NCBI RefSeq assembly: GCF_932526225.1
Contig: NC_064045.1
Location: forward strand, 16,240,442-16,304,441
DNA from: Nematostella vectensis
Taxonomy: Eukaryota > Cnidaria > Anthozoa > Actiniaria > Edwardsiidae
Direction of reading: 5' to 3'
Length of the DNA: 64,000 bases
Part shown: piece after piece, positions 1 through 10,023 of the stretch
Layout: each line of letters starts with the position of its first letter
Numbering within the stretch: the stretch's first letter is position 1
The notes under the pieces: generated by a model
Seen by the model: the letters and a program-made list of their open reading frames with translations, nothing else
Told to the model about the DNA's origin: nothing
Databases searched by the model: none
Translations under genes and position numbers: made by a program

Positions 1-37
1 TATTTAAAAAGAACTACTGTAAGTAATTAGAGTGGTT

Positions 38-162
38 TTCATTAACCCGTGAAACAAAGTGTGATAGTTAAACGGTAATAGTTAGTAAAACACAAAAAAG
101 AACAATAGAATCAGATCACCACAAAGTGTAATACGCTAAAGCGTAGTTCACGGGTTAATGAA
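38..162. repeat. 125-bp inverted-repeat module (MITE-like) in each unit
   Basis: TTCATTAACCCGTGAA (38-53) and TTCACGGGTTAATGAA (147-162) are perfect 16-bp inverted repeats, with a nested hairpin TACGCT-AA-AGCGTA at 132-145. Flanks contain ggtttt on both sides (34-39 and 163-168), but no clean target duplication. It may be an old miniature transposon fixed in the unit before amplification, or a functional cruciform. It is present in every unit. Confidence 0.6.
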
Positions 163-343
163 GGTTTTGACATTTCAACCTTACATCCACATGAAAGTAA
201 TGCCTAATATCGAGTGCCCTACAGTAAGTGTTTTGCAGTCAAGTTGTTTTCTGTTAGTAGGTAAAAAAATATTCTAAATAATAGTAATCATAGCTATGGT
301 CACCACTTACACATATAGAACTTGTAATGAAAAGAAAGAAAAA

Positions 344-355
344 ATATATATATAT
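344..355. repeat. (AT)n microsatellite (representative)
   Basis: (AT)6 in unit 1, preceded by a poly-A tract. Its length differs among units; the longest tracts are near 22395-22413 and 48464-48483. Confidence 0.9.
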
Positions 356-490
356 GCAGTCAAACAACAGAATTGCATGATAACCTTGAATATATTGAAT
401 AAAGGACTGCAAAAAAACATCTTTTATACTAGTTGCTTGAATTGACCCTTGGCTATTTTTAGCTGAATTCCCCTCCCCCTCTAAAAAAGA

Positions 491-510
491 AAATAATAAT
501 AATAATAATA
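491..510. repeat. (AAT)n microsatellite (representative)
   Basis: About six AAT repeats in unit 1, fewer in units 3, 10, 12 and 25, and more in unit 23. Much of the variation in unit length comes from this and the AT tract. Confidence 0.9.
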
Positions 511-874
511 GAACAAAACTAAAAAGAAAACAAACACAACAGAGACCCCCACCAACAATTTTGATTTTTTTGTACTTTCCTTTAAAAGGGGAGTGTCATG
601 GTTAAGAGATTTGCAATAGCTCTAGAGCCCTGACACAATGAACTTCAGTGAAATTCTAATACTGACTTATGAGCTTTTGGTACATGTGGGAGACTTTAAA
701 CAAAACAAAAAAAATGACCACAAACTGTCCATTAACATAGTTTTCAATATAATATTGCATATTATTTAATAAGGTATTGACAGCTTTTAAAAAGTTCAAC
801 TGTTTGTAGACACTTAAAAGCCTACAATAAACACTGACTCCAGACATGCGCAGTACTATGCTGCTGCCCCTTTA

Positions 875-895
875 AAGTAAAATACAGCTTTACTT
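875..895 (+). other. AAGTAAA/TTTACTT hairpin
   Basis: A perfect 7-bp stem with loop TACAGCT-type sequence. In the unit 3/10/12/25 subtype the 3' arm reads tttcttt and the stem is broken, so it is probably not essential. Confidence 0.35.
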
Positions 896-3062
896 AGTCA
901 GCGTAGACAATATTGCGGATTTTGTCAATATTCTAATATGAATATGCCAATATTCTCCCCCCTTACGTCTTTATTTCTATTTATTTTATGATTTTCACAT
1001 GATACCAAAACAGCGTCTTTTTTCTTCGCTAATTTGATGTCATGTGCACAATAAAAGAGATGCGCCCGTGAGCATGGCGAGTCCCCAAGGGACCCAAGAC
1101 GCCCAAATAGACCTCTATTTTTTGTCATCCACAATCTCGGCGAGCTGTGCGTGGCGTAACCGTATTACAGGCCTTGGATCCTGGTTATTGTCCTCCCCAT
1201 TAATGCGCGGGTTGGGATAACCTTGCAAGAGTGTTGTACAGCATATTCGCTCGGAAATATCGGTGCTTGGGGCCTTCGGGTTCTTTACAGCCTTCCGTAA
1301 AAGCCTTGTGCTGCCATACCGATTGGGTAATCCGTATGTATGGTTTCCGTTTTGTTCTTCAGACCGGGTTCGATCCCAGGCCAATGGGCTTTTTTTTTAT
1401 TCGTTTTCTTTCTTTGTGCTTGCCCCCCCTAATCCTGATTGGTTTTGCGCAAAAATAATAAAAAAAAGTGAGTTTGCAAAATAAGCTTGCTGGATTTATT
1501 GATTATATGTATTCAATTTGTTCCTAGGAAGTTAACAAAAACACAAAGCAAAGAGTTTGAGGAAGTAAACAAGTATGTGAACTTTAATGTTCTATTTGAA
1601 GGGGTGCATTTTGTACAGGGAATCATACATAGAATGCTTAACTGGTGGAGAGGGAAGAGGTAAAAGTTTATTGAGCATAATTTCAACAATAGCAGGGGGA
1701 AGAGAGGGGCACTCTCTTCATACAATATTGCAGTTGTTACCTATTATTAAATAAGTTTGTAACATGTCTTTGTTTATTAAGCAAGGTCTATTTCTGAGAC
1801 AAGCAAACTCAAGTAAGGCTGTTGAAATAACAGGTGAGTGTTAAAAGAAAAACAATTATCTGATTAGAAAACTACTGTAGATTCCTTTGCACCAAAATAA
1901 GAACAAACTTCATTTTGTTTGTTATTTATGAGGAACGAGATGAGCTCTTCAAAGCCATAAAGAAATATGTATTGCTCATCTAAATTATACAAGTAAATGA
2001 TAATATTTAAAAAGAACTACTGTAAGTAATTAGAGTGGTTTTCATTAACCCGTGAAACAAAGTGTGATAGTTAAACGGTAATAGTTAGTAAAACACAAAA
2101 AAGAACAATAGAATCAGATCACCACAAAGTGTAATACGCTAAAGCGTAGTTCACGGGTTAATGAAGGTTTTGACATTTCAACCTTACATCCACATGAAAG
2201 TAATGCCTAATATCGAGTGCCCTACAGTAAGTGTTTTGCAGTCAAGTTGTTTTCTGTTAGTAGGTAAAAAAATATTCTAAATAATAGTAATCATAGCTAT
2301 GGTCACCACTTACACATATAGAACTTGTAATGAAAAGAAAGAAAAAATATATATATATGCAGTCAAACAACAGAATTGCATGATAACCTTGAATATATTG
2401 AATAAAGGACTGCAAAAAAACATCTTTTATACTAGTTGCTTGAATTGACCCTTGGCTATTTTTAGCTGAATTCCCCTCCCCCTCTAAAAAAGAAAATAAT
2501 AATAATAATAATAGAACAAAACTAAAAAGAAAACAAACACAACAGAGACCCCCACCAACAATTTTGATTTTTTTGTACTTTCCTTTAAAAGGGGAGTGTC
2601 ATGGTTAAGAGATTTGCAATAGCTCTAGAGCCCTGACACAATGAACTTCAGTGAAATTCTAATACTGACTTATGAGCTTTTGGTACATGTGGGAGACTTT
2701 AAACAAAACAAAAAAAATGACCACAAACTGTCCATTAACATAGTTTTCAATATAATATTGCATATTATTTAATAAGGTATTGACAGCTTTTAAAAAGTTC
2801 AACTGTTTGTAGACACTTAAAAGCCTACAATAAACACTGACTCCAGACATGCGCAGTACTATGCTGCTGCCCCTTTAAAGTAAAATACAGCTTTACTTTG
2901 TCAGCGTAGACAATATTGCGGATTTTGTCAATATTCTAATATGAATATGCCAATATTCTCCCCCCTTACGTCTTTATTTCTATTTATTTTATGATTTTCA
3001 CATGATACCAAAACAGCGTCTTTTTTCTTCGCTAATTTGATGTCATGTGCACAATAAAAGAG

Positions 3063-3126
3063 ATGCGCCCGTGCGCATGGCGAGTCCCCAAGGGACCCAA
3101 GACGCCCAAATAGACCTCTATTTTTT
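3063..3126 (+). other. Two GC-rich hairpins followed by T6
   Basis: ATGCGC-CCGT-GCGCAT (3063-3078) and GTCCC-CAA-GGGAC (3084-3096) are perfect hairpins 5 bp apart, followed by T6 at 3121-3126. An ATAAAAG motif lies just upstream, near 3054. The module recurs in every unit. It could be the 3' end of a second short Pol III transcript or a cruciform-forming control region upstream of the RNA gene. Units 1, 4, 8 and 14 break the first hairpin; units 3, 10 and 12 change the second to a G-T pair. Confidence 0.4.
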
Positions 3127-3154
3127 GTCATCCACAATCTCGGCGAGCTGTGCG

Positions 3155-3165
3155 TGGCGTAACCG
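3155..3165 (+). promoter_or_regulatory. A box (representative)
   Basis: TGGCGTAACCG matches TRGCNNARYNG with no mismatch. It is unchanged in every complete unit I checked. GTAA/TTAC flanking CCGTA could form a small D-arm-like hairpin. Confidence 0.5.
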
Positions 3166-3369
3166 TATTACAGGCCTGGGATCCTGGTTATTGTCCTCCC
3201 CATTAATGCGCGGGTTGGGATAACCTTGCAAGAGTGTTGTACAGCATATTCGCTCGGAAATATCGGTGCTTGGGGCCTTCGGGTTCTTTACAGCCTTCCG
3301 TAAAAGCCTTGTGCTGCCATACCGATTGGGTAATCCGTATGTATGGTTTCCGTTTTCTTCTTCAGACCG

Positions 3370-3380
3370 GGTTCGATCCC
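3370..3380 (+). promoter_or_regulatory. B box (representative)
   Basis: GGTTCGATCCC is the canonical TFIIIC B box. It is conserved in all 28 copies, even where flanking bases vary (unit 8 insertion after it; units 20 and 22 with ttaagacc before it). Confidence 0.6.
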
Positions 3381-3392
3381 AGGCCAATGGGC

Positions 3393-3401
3393 TTTTTTTT
3401 T
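3393..3401 (+). terminator. T9 Pol III terminator (representative)
   Basis: A run of nine T follows GGGC directly after the B-box stem. It is T9 in most units and T8 in units 11, 27 and 28, all long enough to stop Pol III. Confidence 0.5.
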
Positions 3402-4007
3402 ATTCGTTTTCTTTCTTTGTGCTTGCCCCCCCTAATCCTGATTGGTTTTGCGCAAAAATAATAAAAAAAAGTGAGTTTGCAAAATAAGCTTGCTGGATTT
3501 ATTGATTATATGTATTCAATTTGTTCCTAGGAAGTTAACAAAAAACACAAAGCAAAGAGTTTGAGGAAGTAAACAAGTATGTGAACTTTAATGTTCTATT
3601 TGAAGGGGTGCATTTTGTACAGGGAAGCATACATAGAATGCTTAACTGGTGGAGAGGGAAGAGGTAAAAGTTTATTGAGCATAATTTCAACAATAGCAGG
3701 GGGAAGAGAGGGGCACTCGCTTCATACAATATTGCAGTTGTTACCTATTATTAAATAAGTTTGTAACATGTCTTTGTTTATTAAGCAAGGTCTATTTCTG
3801 AGACAAGCAAACTCAAGTAAGGCTGTTGAAATAACAGGTGAGTGTTAAAAGAAAAACAATTATCTGATTAGAAAACTACTGTAGATTCCTTTGCACCAAA
3901 ATAAGAACAAACTTCATTTTGTTTGTTATTTATGAGGAACGAGATGAGCTCTACAAAGCCATAAAGAAATATGTATTGCTCATCTAATTTATACAAGTAA
4001 ATGATAA

Positions 4008-6013
4008 TATTAAAAAAGAACTACTGTAAGTAATTAGAGTGGTTTTCATTAACCCGTGAAACAAAGTGTGATAGTTAAACGGTAATAGTTAGTAAAACAC
4101 AAAAAAGAACAATAGAATCAGATCACCACAAAGTGTAATACGCTAAAGCGTAGTTCACGGGTTAATGAAGGTTTTGACATTTCAACCTTACATCCACATG
4201 AAAGTAATGCCTAATATCGAGTGCCCTACAGTAAGTGTTTTGCAGTCAAGTTGTTTTCTGTTAGTAGGTAAAAAAAAACTAAATAATAGTAATCATAGCT
4301 ATGGTCACCACTTACACATATAGAACTTGTAATGAAAAGAAAGAAAAAAAAAATATATATATATATATATGCAGTCAAACAACAGAATTGCATGATAACC
4401 TTGAATATATTGAATAAAGGACTGCAAAAAAACATCTTTTGTACTAGTTGCTTGAATTGACCCTTGGCTATTTTTAGCTGAATTCCCCTCCCCCTCTAAA
4501 AAAGAAAATAATAATAATAATAGAACAAAACTAAAAAGAAAACAAACACAACAGAGACCCCCACCAAAAATTTTGATTTTTTTTACTTTCCTTTAAAAGG
4601 GGAGTGTCATGGTTAAGAGATTTGCAATAGCTCTAGAGCCCTGACACAATGAACTTCAGTGAAATTCTAATACTGACTTATGAGCTTTTGGTACATGTGG
4701 GAGACTTTAAACAAAACAAAAAAAATGAACACAAACTGTCCATTAACATAGTTTTCAATATAATATTGCATATTATTTAATAAGGTATTGACAGCTTTTA
4801 AAAAGTTCAACTGTTTGTAGACACTTAAAAGCCTACAATAATCACTGACTCCAGACATGCGCAGTACTATGTTGCTGCCCCTTTAAAGTAAAATACAGCT
4901 TTCTTTAGTCAGCGTAGACAAAATTGCGGATTTTGTCAATATTCTAATATGAAGATGTCAATATTCTCCCCCCTTACGTCTTTATTTCTATTCATTTTAT
5001 GATTTTCACATGATACCAAAACAGCGTCTTTTTTCTTCGCTAATTTGATGTCATGTACACAATAAAAGAGATGCGCCCGTGCGCATGGCGAGTTCCCAAG
5101 GGACCCAAGACGCCCAAATAGACCTCTATTTTTTGTCATCCACAATCTCGGCGAGCTGTGCGTGGCGTAACCGTATTACAGGCCTGGGATCCTGGTTATT
5201 GTCCTCCCCATTAATGCGCGGGTTGGGATAACCTTGCAAGAGTGTTGTACAGCATATTCGCTCGGAAATATCGGTGCTTGGGGCCTTCGGGTTCTTTACA
5301 GCCTTCCGTAAAAGCCTTGTGCTGCCATACCGATTGGGTAATCCGTATGTATGGTTTCCGTTTTGTTCTTCAGACCGGGTTCGATCCCAGGCCAATGGGC
5401 TTTTTTTTTATTCGTTTTCTTTCTTTGTGCTTGCCCCCCCTAATCCTGATTGGTTTTGCGCAAAAATAATAAAAAAAGTGAGTTTGCAAAATAAGCTTGC
5501 TGGATTTATTGATTATATGTATTCAATTTGTTCCTAGGAAGTTAACAAAAACACAAAGCAAAGAGTTTGAGGAAGTAAACAAGTATGTGAACTTTAATGT
5601 TCTATTTGAAGGGGTGCATTTTGTACAGGGAATCATACATAGAATGCTTAACTGGTGGAGAGGGAAGAGGTAAAAGTTTATTGAGCATAATTTCAACAAT
5701 AGCAGGGGGAAGAGAGGGGCACTCTCTTCATACAATATTGCAGTTGTTACCTATTATTAAATAAGTTTGTAACATGTCTTTGTTTGTTAAGCAAGGTCTA
5801 TTTCTGAGACAAGCAAACTCAAGTAAGGCTGTTGAAATAACAGGTGAGTGTTAAAAGAAAAACAATTATCTGATTAGAAAACTACTGTAGATTCCTTTGC
5901 ACCAAAATAAGAACAAACTTCATTTTGTTTGTTATTTATGAGGAACGAGATGAGCTCTACAAAGCCATAAAGAAATATGTATTGCTCATCTAAATTATAC
6001 AAGTAAATGATAA
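4008..6013 (+). repeat. Array unit 3 (divergent subtype)
   Basis: A box 5163-5173, B box 5378-5388. It belongs to the most distinct subtype (units 3, 10, 12, 25), marked by ataatcactg, gttgctgcccc, tttctttagtc, acaaaattgcgg and gaagatgtcaa, and by loss of tattc after the poly-A near 4270. Its match with unit 10 is offset by 14,029 bp, the same as units 2 and 9. Confidence 0.95.
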
Positions 6014-8016
6014 TATTTAAAAAGAACTACTGTAAGTAATTAGAGTGGTTTTCATTAACCCGTGAAACAAAGTGTGATAGTTAAACGGTAATAGTTAGTA
6101 AAACACAAAAAAGAACAATAGAATCAGATCACCACAAAGTGTAATACGCTAAAGCGTAGTTCACGGGTTAATGAAGGTTTTGACATTTCAACCTTACATC
6201 CACATGAAAGTAATGCCTAATATCGAGTGCCCTACAGTAAGTGTTTTGCAGTCAAGTTGTTTTCTGTTAGTAGGTAAAAAAATATTCTAAATAATAGTAA
6301 TCATAGCTATGGTCACCACTTACACATATAGAACTTGTAATGAAAAGAAAGAAAAAATATATATATATGCAGTCAAACAACAGAATTGCATGATAACCTT
6401 GAATATATTGAATAAAGGACTGCAAAAAAACATCTTTTATACTAGTTGCTTGAATTGACCCTTGGCTATTTTTAGCTGAATTCCCCTCCCCCTCTAAAAA
6501 AGAAAATAATAATAATAATAATAGAACAAAACTAAAAAGAAAACAAACACAACAGAGACCCCCACCAACAATTTTGATTTTTTTGTACTTTCCTTTAAAA
6601 GGGGAGTGTCATGGTTAAGAGATTTGCAATAGCTCTAGAGCCCTGACACAATGAACTTCAGTGAAATTCTAATACTGACTTATGAGCTTTTGGTACATGT
6701 GGGAGACTTTAAACAAAACAAAAAAAATGACCACAAACTGTCCATTAACATAGTTTTCAATATAATATTGCATATTATTTAATAAGGTATTGACAGCTTT
6801 TAAAAAGTTCAACTGTTTGTAGACACTTAAAAGCCTACAATAAACACTGACTCCAGACATGCGCAGTACTATGCTGCTGCCCCTTTAAAGTAAAATACAG
6901 CTTTACTTAGTCAGCGTAGACAATATTGCGGATTTTGTCAATATTCTAATATGAATATGCCAATATTCTCCCCCCTTACGTCTTTATTTCTATTTATTTT
7001 ATGATTTTCACATGATACCAAAACAGCGTCTTTTTTCTTCGCTAATTTGATGTCATGTGCACAATAAAAGAGATGCGCCCGTGAGCATGGCGAGTCCCCA
7101 AGGGACCCAAGACGCCCAAATAGACCTCTATTTTTTGTCATCCACAATCTCGGCGAGCTGTGCGTGGCGTAACCGTATTACAGGCCTTGGATCCTGGTTA
7201 TTGTCCTCCCCATTAATGCGCGGGTTGGGATAACCTTGCAAGAGTGTTGTACAGCATATTCGCTCGGAAATATCGGTGCTTGGGGCCTTCGGGTTCTTTA
7301 CAGCCTTCCGTAAAAGCCTTGTGCTGCCATACCGATTGGGTAATCCGTATGTATGGTTTCCGTTTTGTTCTTCAGACCGGGTTCGATCCCAGGCCAATGG
7401 GCTTTTTTTTTATTCGTTTTCTTTCTTTGTGCTTGCCCCCCCTAATCCTGATTGGTTTTGCGCAAAAATAATAAAAAAAAGTGAGTTTGCAAAATAAGCT
7501 TGCTGGATTTATTGATTATATGTATTCAATTTGTTCCTAGGAAGTTAACAAAAACACAAAGCAAAGAGTTTGAGGAAGTAAACAAGTATGTGAACTTTAA
7601 TGTTCTATTTGAAGGGGTGCATTTTGTACAGGGAATCATACATAGAATGCTTAACTGGTGGAGAGGGAAGAGGTAAAAGTTTATTGAGCATAATTTCAAC
7701 AATAGCAGGGGGAAGAGAGGGGCACTCTCTTCATACAATATTGCAGTTGTTACCTATTATTAAATAAGTTTGTAACATGTCTTTGTTTATTAAGCAAGGT
7801 CTATTTCTGAGACAAGCAAACTCAAGTAAGGCTGTTGAAATAACAGGTGAGTGTTAAAAGAAAAACAATTATCTGATTAGAAAACTACTGTAGATTCCTT
7901 TGCACCAAAATAAGAACAAACTTCATTTTGTTTGTTATTTATGAGGAACGAGATGAGCTCTTCAAAGCCATAAAGAAATATGTATTGCTCATCTAAATTA
8001 TACAAGTAAATGATAA
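6014..8016 (+). repeat. Array unit 4
   Basis: A box 7165-7175, B box 7380-7390. It shares all the special variants of unit 1: the closing-stem G to T, gtgagcat, and agctcttcaa. Confidence 0.95.
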
Positions 8017-10023
8017 TATTTAAAAAGAACTACTGTAAGTAATTAGAGTGGTTTTCATTAACCCGTGAAACAAAGTGTGATAGTTAAACGGTAATAGTTA
8101 GTAAAACACAAAAAAGAACAATAGAATCAGATCACCACAAAGTGTAATACGCTAAAGCGTAGTTCACGGGTTAATGAAGGTTTTGACATTTCAACCTTAC
8201 ATCCACATGAAAGTAATGCCTAATATCGAGTGCCCTACAGTAAGTGTTTTGCAGTCAAGTTGTTTTCTGTTAGTAGGTAAAAAAAAATATTCTAAATAAT
8301 AGTAATCATAGCTATGGTCACCACTTACACATATAGAACTTGTAATGAAAAGAAAGAAAATATATATATATATATGCAGTCAAACAACAGAATTGCATGA
8401 TAACCTTGAATATATTGAATAAAGGACTGCAAAAAAACATCTTTTATACTAGTTGCTTGAATTGACCCTTGGCTATTTTTAGCTGAATTCCCCTCCCCCT
8501 CTAAAAAAGAAAATAATAATAATAATAATAGAACAAAACTAAAAAGAAAACAAACACAACAGAGACCCCCACCAACAATTTTGATTTTTTTGTACTTTCC
8601 TTTAAAAGGGGAGTGTCATGGTTAAGAGATTTGCAATAGCTCTAGAGCCCTGACACAATGAACTTCAGTGAAATTCTAATACTGACTTATGAGCTTTTGG
8701 TACATGTGGGAGACTTTAAACAAAACAAAAAAAATGACCACAAACTGTCCATTAACATAGTTTTCAATATAATATTGCATATTATTTAATAAGGTATTGA
8801 CAGCTTTTAAAAAGTTCAACTGTTTGTAGACACTTAAAAGCCTACAATAAACACTGACTCCAGACATGCGCAGTACTATGCTGCTGCCCCTTTAAAGTAA
8901 AATACAGCTTTACTTAGTCAGCGTAGACAATATTGCGGATTTTGTCAATATTCTAATATGAATATGCCAATATTCTCCCCCCTTACGTCTTTATTTCTAT
9001 TTATTTTATGATTTTCACATGATACCAAAACAGCGTCTTTTTTCTTCGCTAATTTGATGTCATGTGCACAATAAAAGAGATGCGCCCGTGCGCATGGCGA
9101 GTCCCCAAGGGACCCAAGACGCCCAAATAGACCTCTATTTTTTGTCATCCACAATCTCGGCGAGCTGTGCGTGGCGTAACCGTATTACAGGCCTGGGATC
9201 CTGGTTATTGTCCTCCCCATTAATGCGCGGGTTGGGATAACCTTGCAAGAGTGTTGTACAGCATATTCGCTCGGAAATATCGGTGCTTGGGGCCTTCGGG
9301 TTCTTTACAGCCTTCCGTAAAAGCCTTGTGCTGCCATACCGATTGGGTAATCCGTATGTATGGTTTCCGTTTTGTTCTTCAGACCGGGTTCGATCCCAGG
9401 CCAATGGGCTTTTTTTTTATTCGTTTTCTTTCTTTGTGCTTGACCCCCCTAATCCTGATTGGTTTTGCGCAAAAATAATAAAAAAAAGTGAGTTTGCAAA
9501 ATAAGCTTGCTAGATTTATTGATTATATGTATTCAATTTGTTCCTAGGAAGTTAACAAAAACACAAAGCAAAGAGTTTGAGGAAGTAAACAAGTATGTGA
9601 ACTTTAATGTTCTATTTGAAGGGGTGCATTTTGTACAGGGAAGCATACATAGAATGCTTAACTGGTGGAGAGGGAAGAGGTAAAATTTTATTGAGCATAA
9701 TTTCAACAATAGCAGGGGGAAGAGAGGGGCACTCTCTTCATACAATATTGCAGTTGTTACTTATTATTAAATAAGTTTGTAACATGTCTTTGTTTATTAA
9801 GCAAGGTCTATTTCTGAGACAAGCAAACTCAAGTAAGGCTGTTGAAATAACAGGTGAGTGTTAAAAGAAAAACAATTATCTGATTAGAAAACTACTGTAG
9901 ATTCCTTTGCACCAAAATAAGAACAAACTTCATTTTGTTTGTTATTTATGAGGAACGAGATGAGCTCTACAAAGCCATAAAGAAATATGTATTGCTCATC
10001 TAAATTATACAAGTAAATGATAA
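8017..10023 (+). repeat. Array unit 5
   Basis: A box 9172-9182, B box 9387-9397. It shares tgaccccc after the terminator, gctagattta and gtaaaatttt with the adjacent unit 6, which suggests a recent single-unit duplication. Confidence 0.95.

Larger units (their letters stand above)
1..2003 (+). repeat. Array unit 1
   Basis: Reference unit. A box at 1152-1162, B box at 1367-1377, T9 at 1390-1398. It has G to T at 1175 in the 5' strand of the RNA closing stem (GGCCTTGGATC), which makes one mismatch. It also carries gtgagcat instead of gtgcgcat, which breaks the upstream 6-bp hairpin. Both changes and the agctcttcaa variant are shared with unit 4, about 6.0 kb away. Confidence 0.95.
3139..3401 (+). 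ncRNA. Candidate Pol III RNA gene (representative, unit 2)
   Basis: Seen: TGGCGTAACCG (3155-3165) fits the type-2 A-box consensus TRGCNNARYNG at every fixed position. GGTTCGATCCC (3370-3380) fits the B box GGTTCGANNCC. T9 (3393-3401) is a terminator. GGCCTGGGATC (3173-3183) is perfectly complementary to GATCCCAGGCC (3375-3385) and closes a domain with four local stems: GGTTAT/ATAACC (3186-3191 with 3220-3225), AGC-ATATT/AATAT-GCT (3243-3270), TTTAC/GTAAA (3287-3304), and a 9-of-10 stem at 3318-3341 with loop GGGT. Known: A and B boxes far apart are used by 7SL- and RPR1-type genes. Inferred: the transcript is about 250 nt, starting some 12-18 nt before the A box. The same layout recurs in all 28 units, at the box positions given per unit. 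I do not recognise the RNA; it is not 5S, an snRNA, 7SL, Y or vault. It could instead be a chance set of boxes in a satellite. Confidence 0.55.
2004..4007 (+). repeat. Array unit 2
   Basis: A box 3155-3165, B box 3370-3380. Both upstream hairpins are intact. It carries the ttttcttcttc variant just before the B box and cttactttgtc after the 875-type hairpin. It is nearly identical to unit 9, 14,029 bp to the right. Confidence 0.95.

Noticed and set aside
925-1134. 69-codon minus-strand frame
   Set aside because: Starts at GTG, spans the two hairpins and T6, and is lost in unit 9 by one extra T. Judged a shadow.
1115-1384. 89-codon minus-strand frame repeated in all units
   Set aside because: It starts at TTG, lies exactly antisense to the Pol III RNA candidate, and its AWDRTR start is just the reverse of the B box. 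It is lost in units 8, 20 and 22. No protein-like features.
1367-1398. A tRNA gene ending at the B box
   Set aside because: The T-arm-like sequence is good, but no acceptor stem, anticodon arm or A box lies at tRNA distance; the acceptor-like pairing I tried has mismatches and no room for a D arm.
1136-1398. 5S rRNA, U1-U6 snRNA, 7SL, RNase P/MRP, Y or vault RNA
   Set aside because: I looked for their characteristic conserved segments on both strands of the unit and found none.
1231-1484. 75- and 73-codon plus-strand frames through the RNA candidate
   Set aside because: Non-ATG starts, two overlapping frames through the same RNA-like sequence, broken or fused by T-run length changes.
1513-1725. 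70/64-codon minus-strand frame (MYEESAPLFPLL)
   Set aside because: Its length flips between units with the number of A residues near the stop; low-complexity, no family resemblance.
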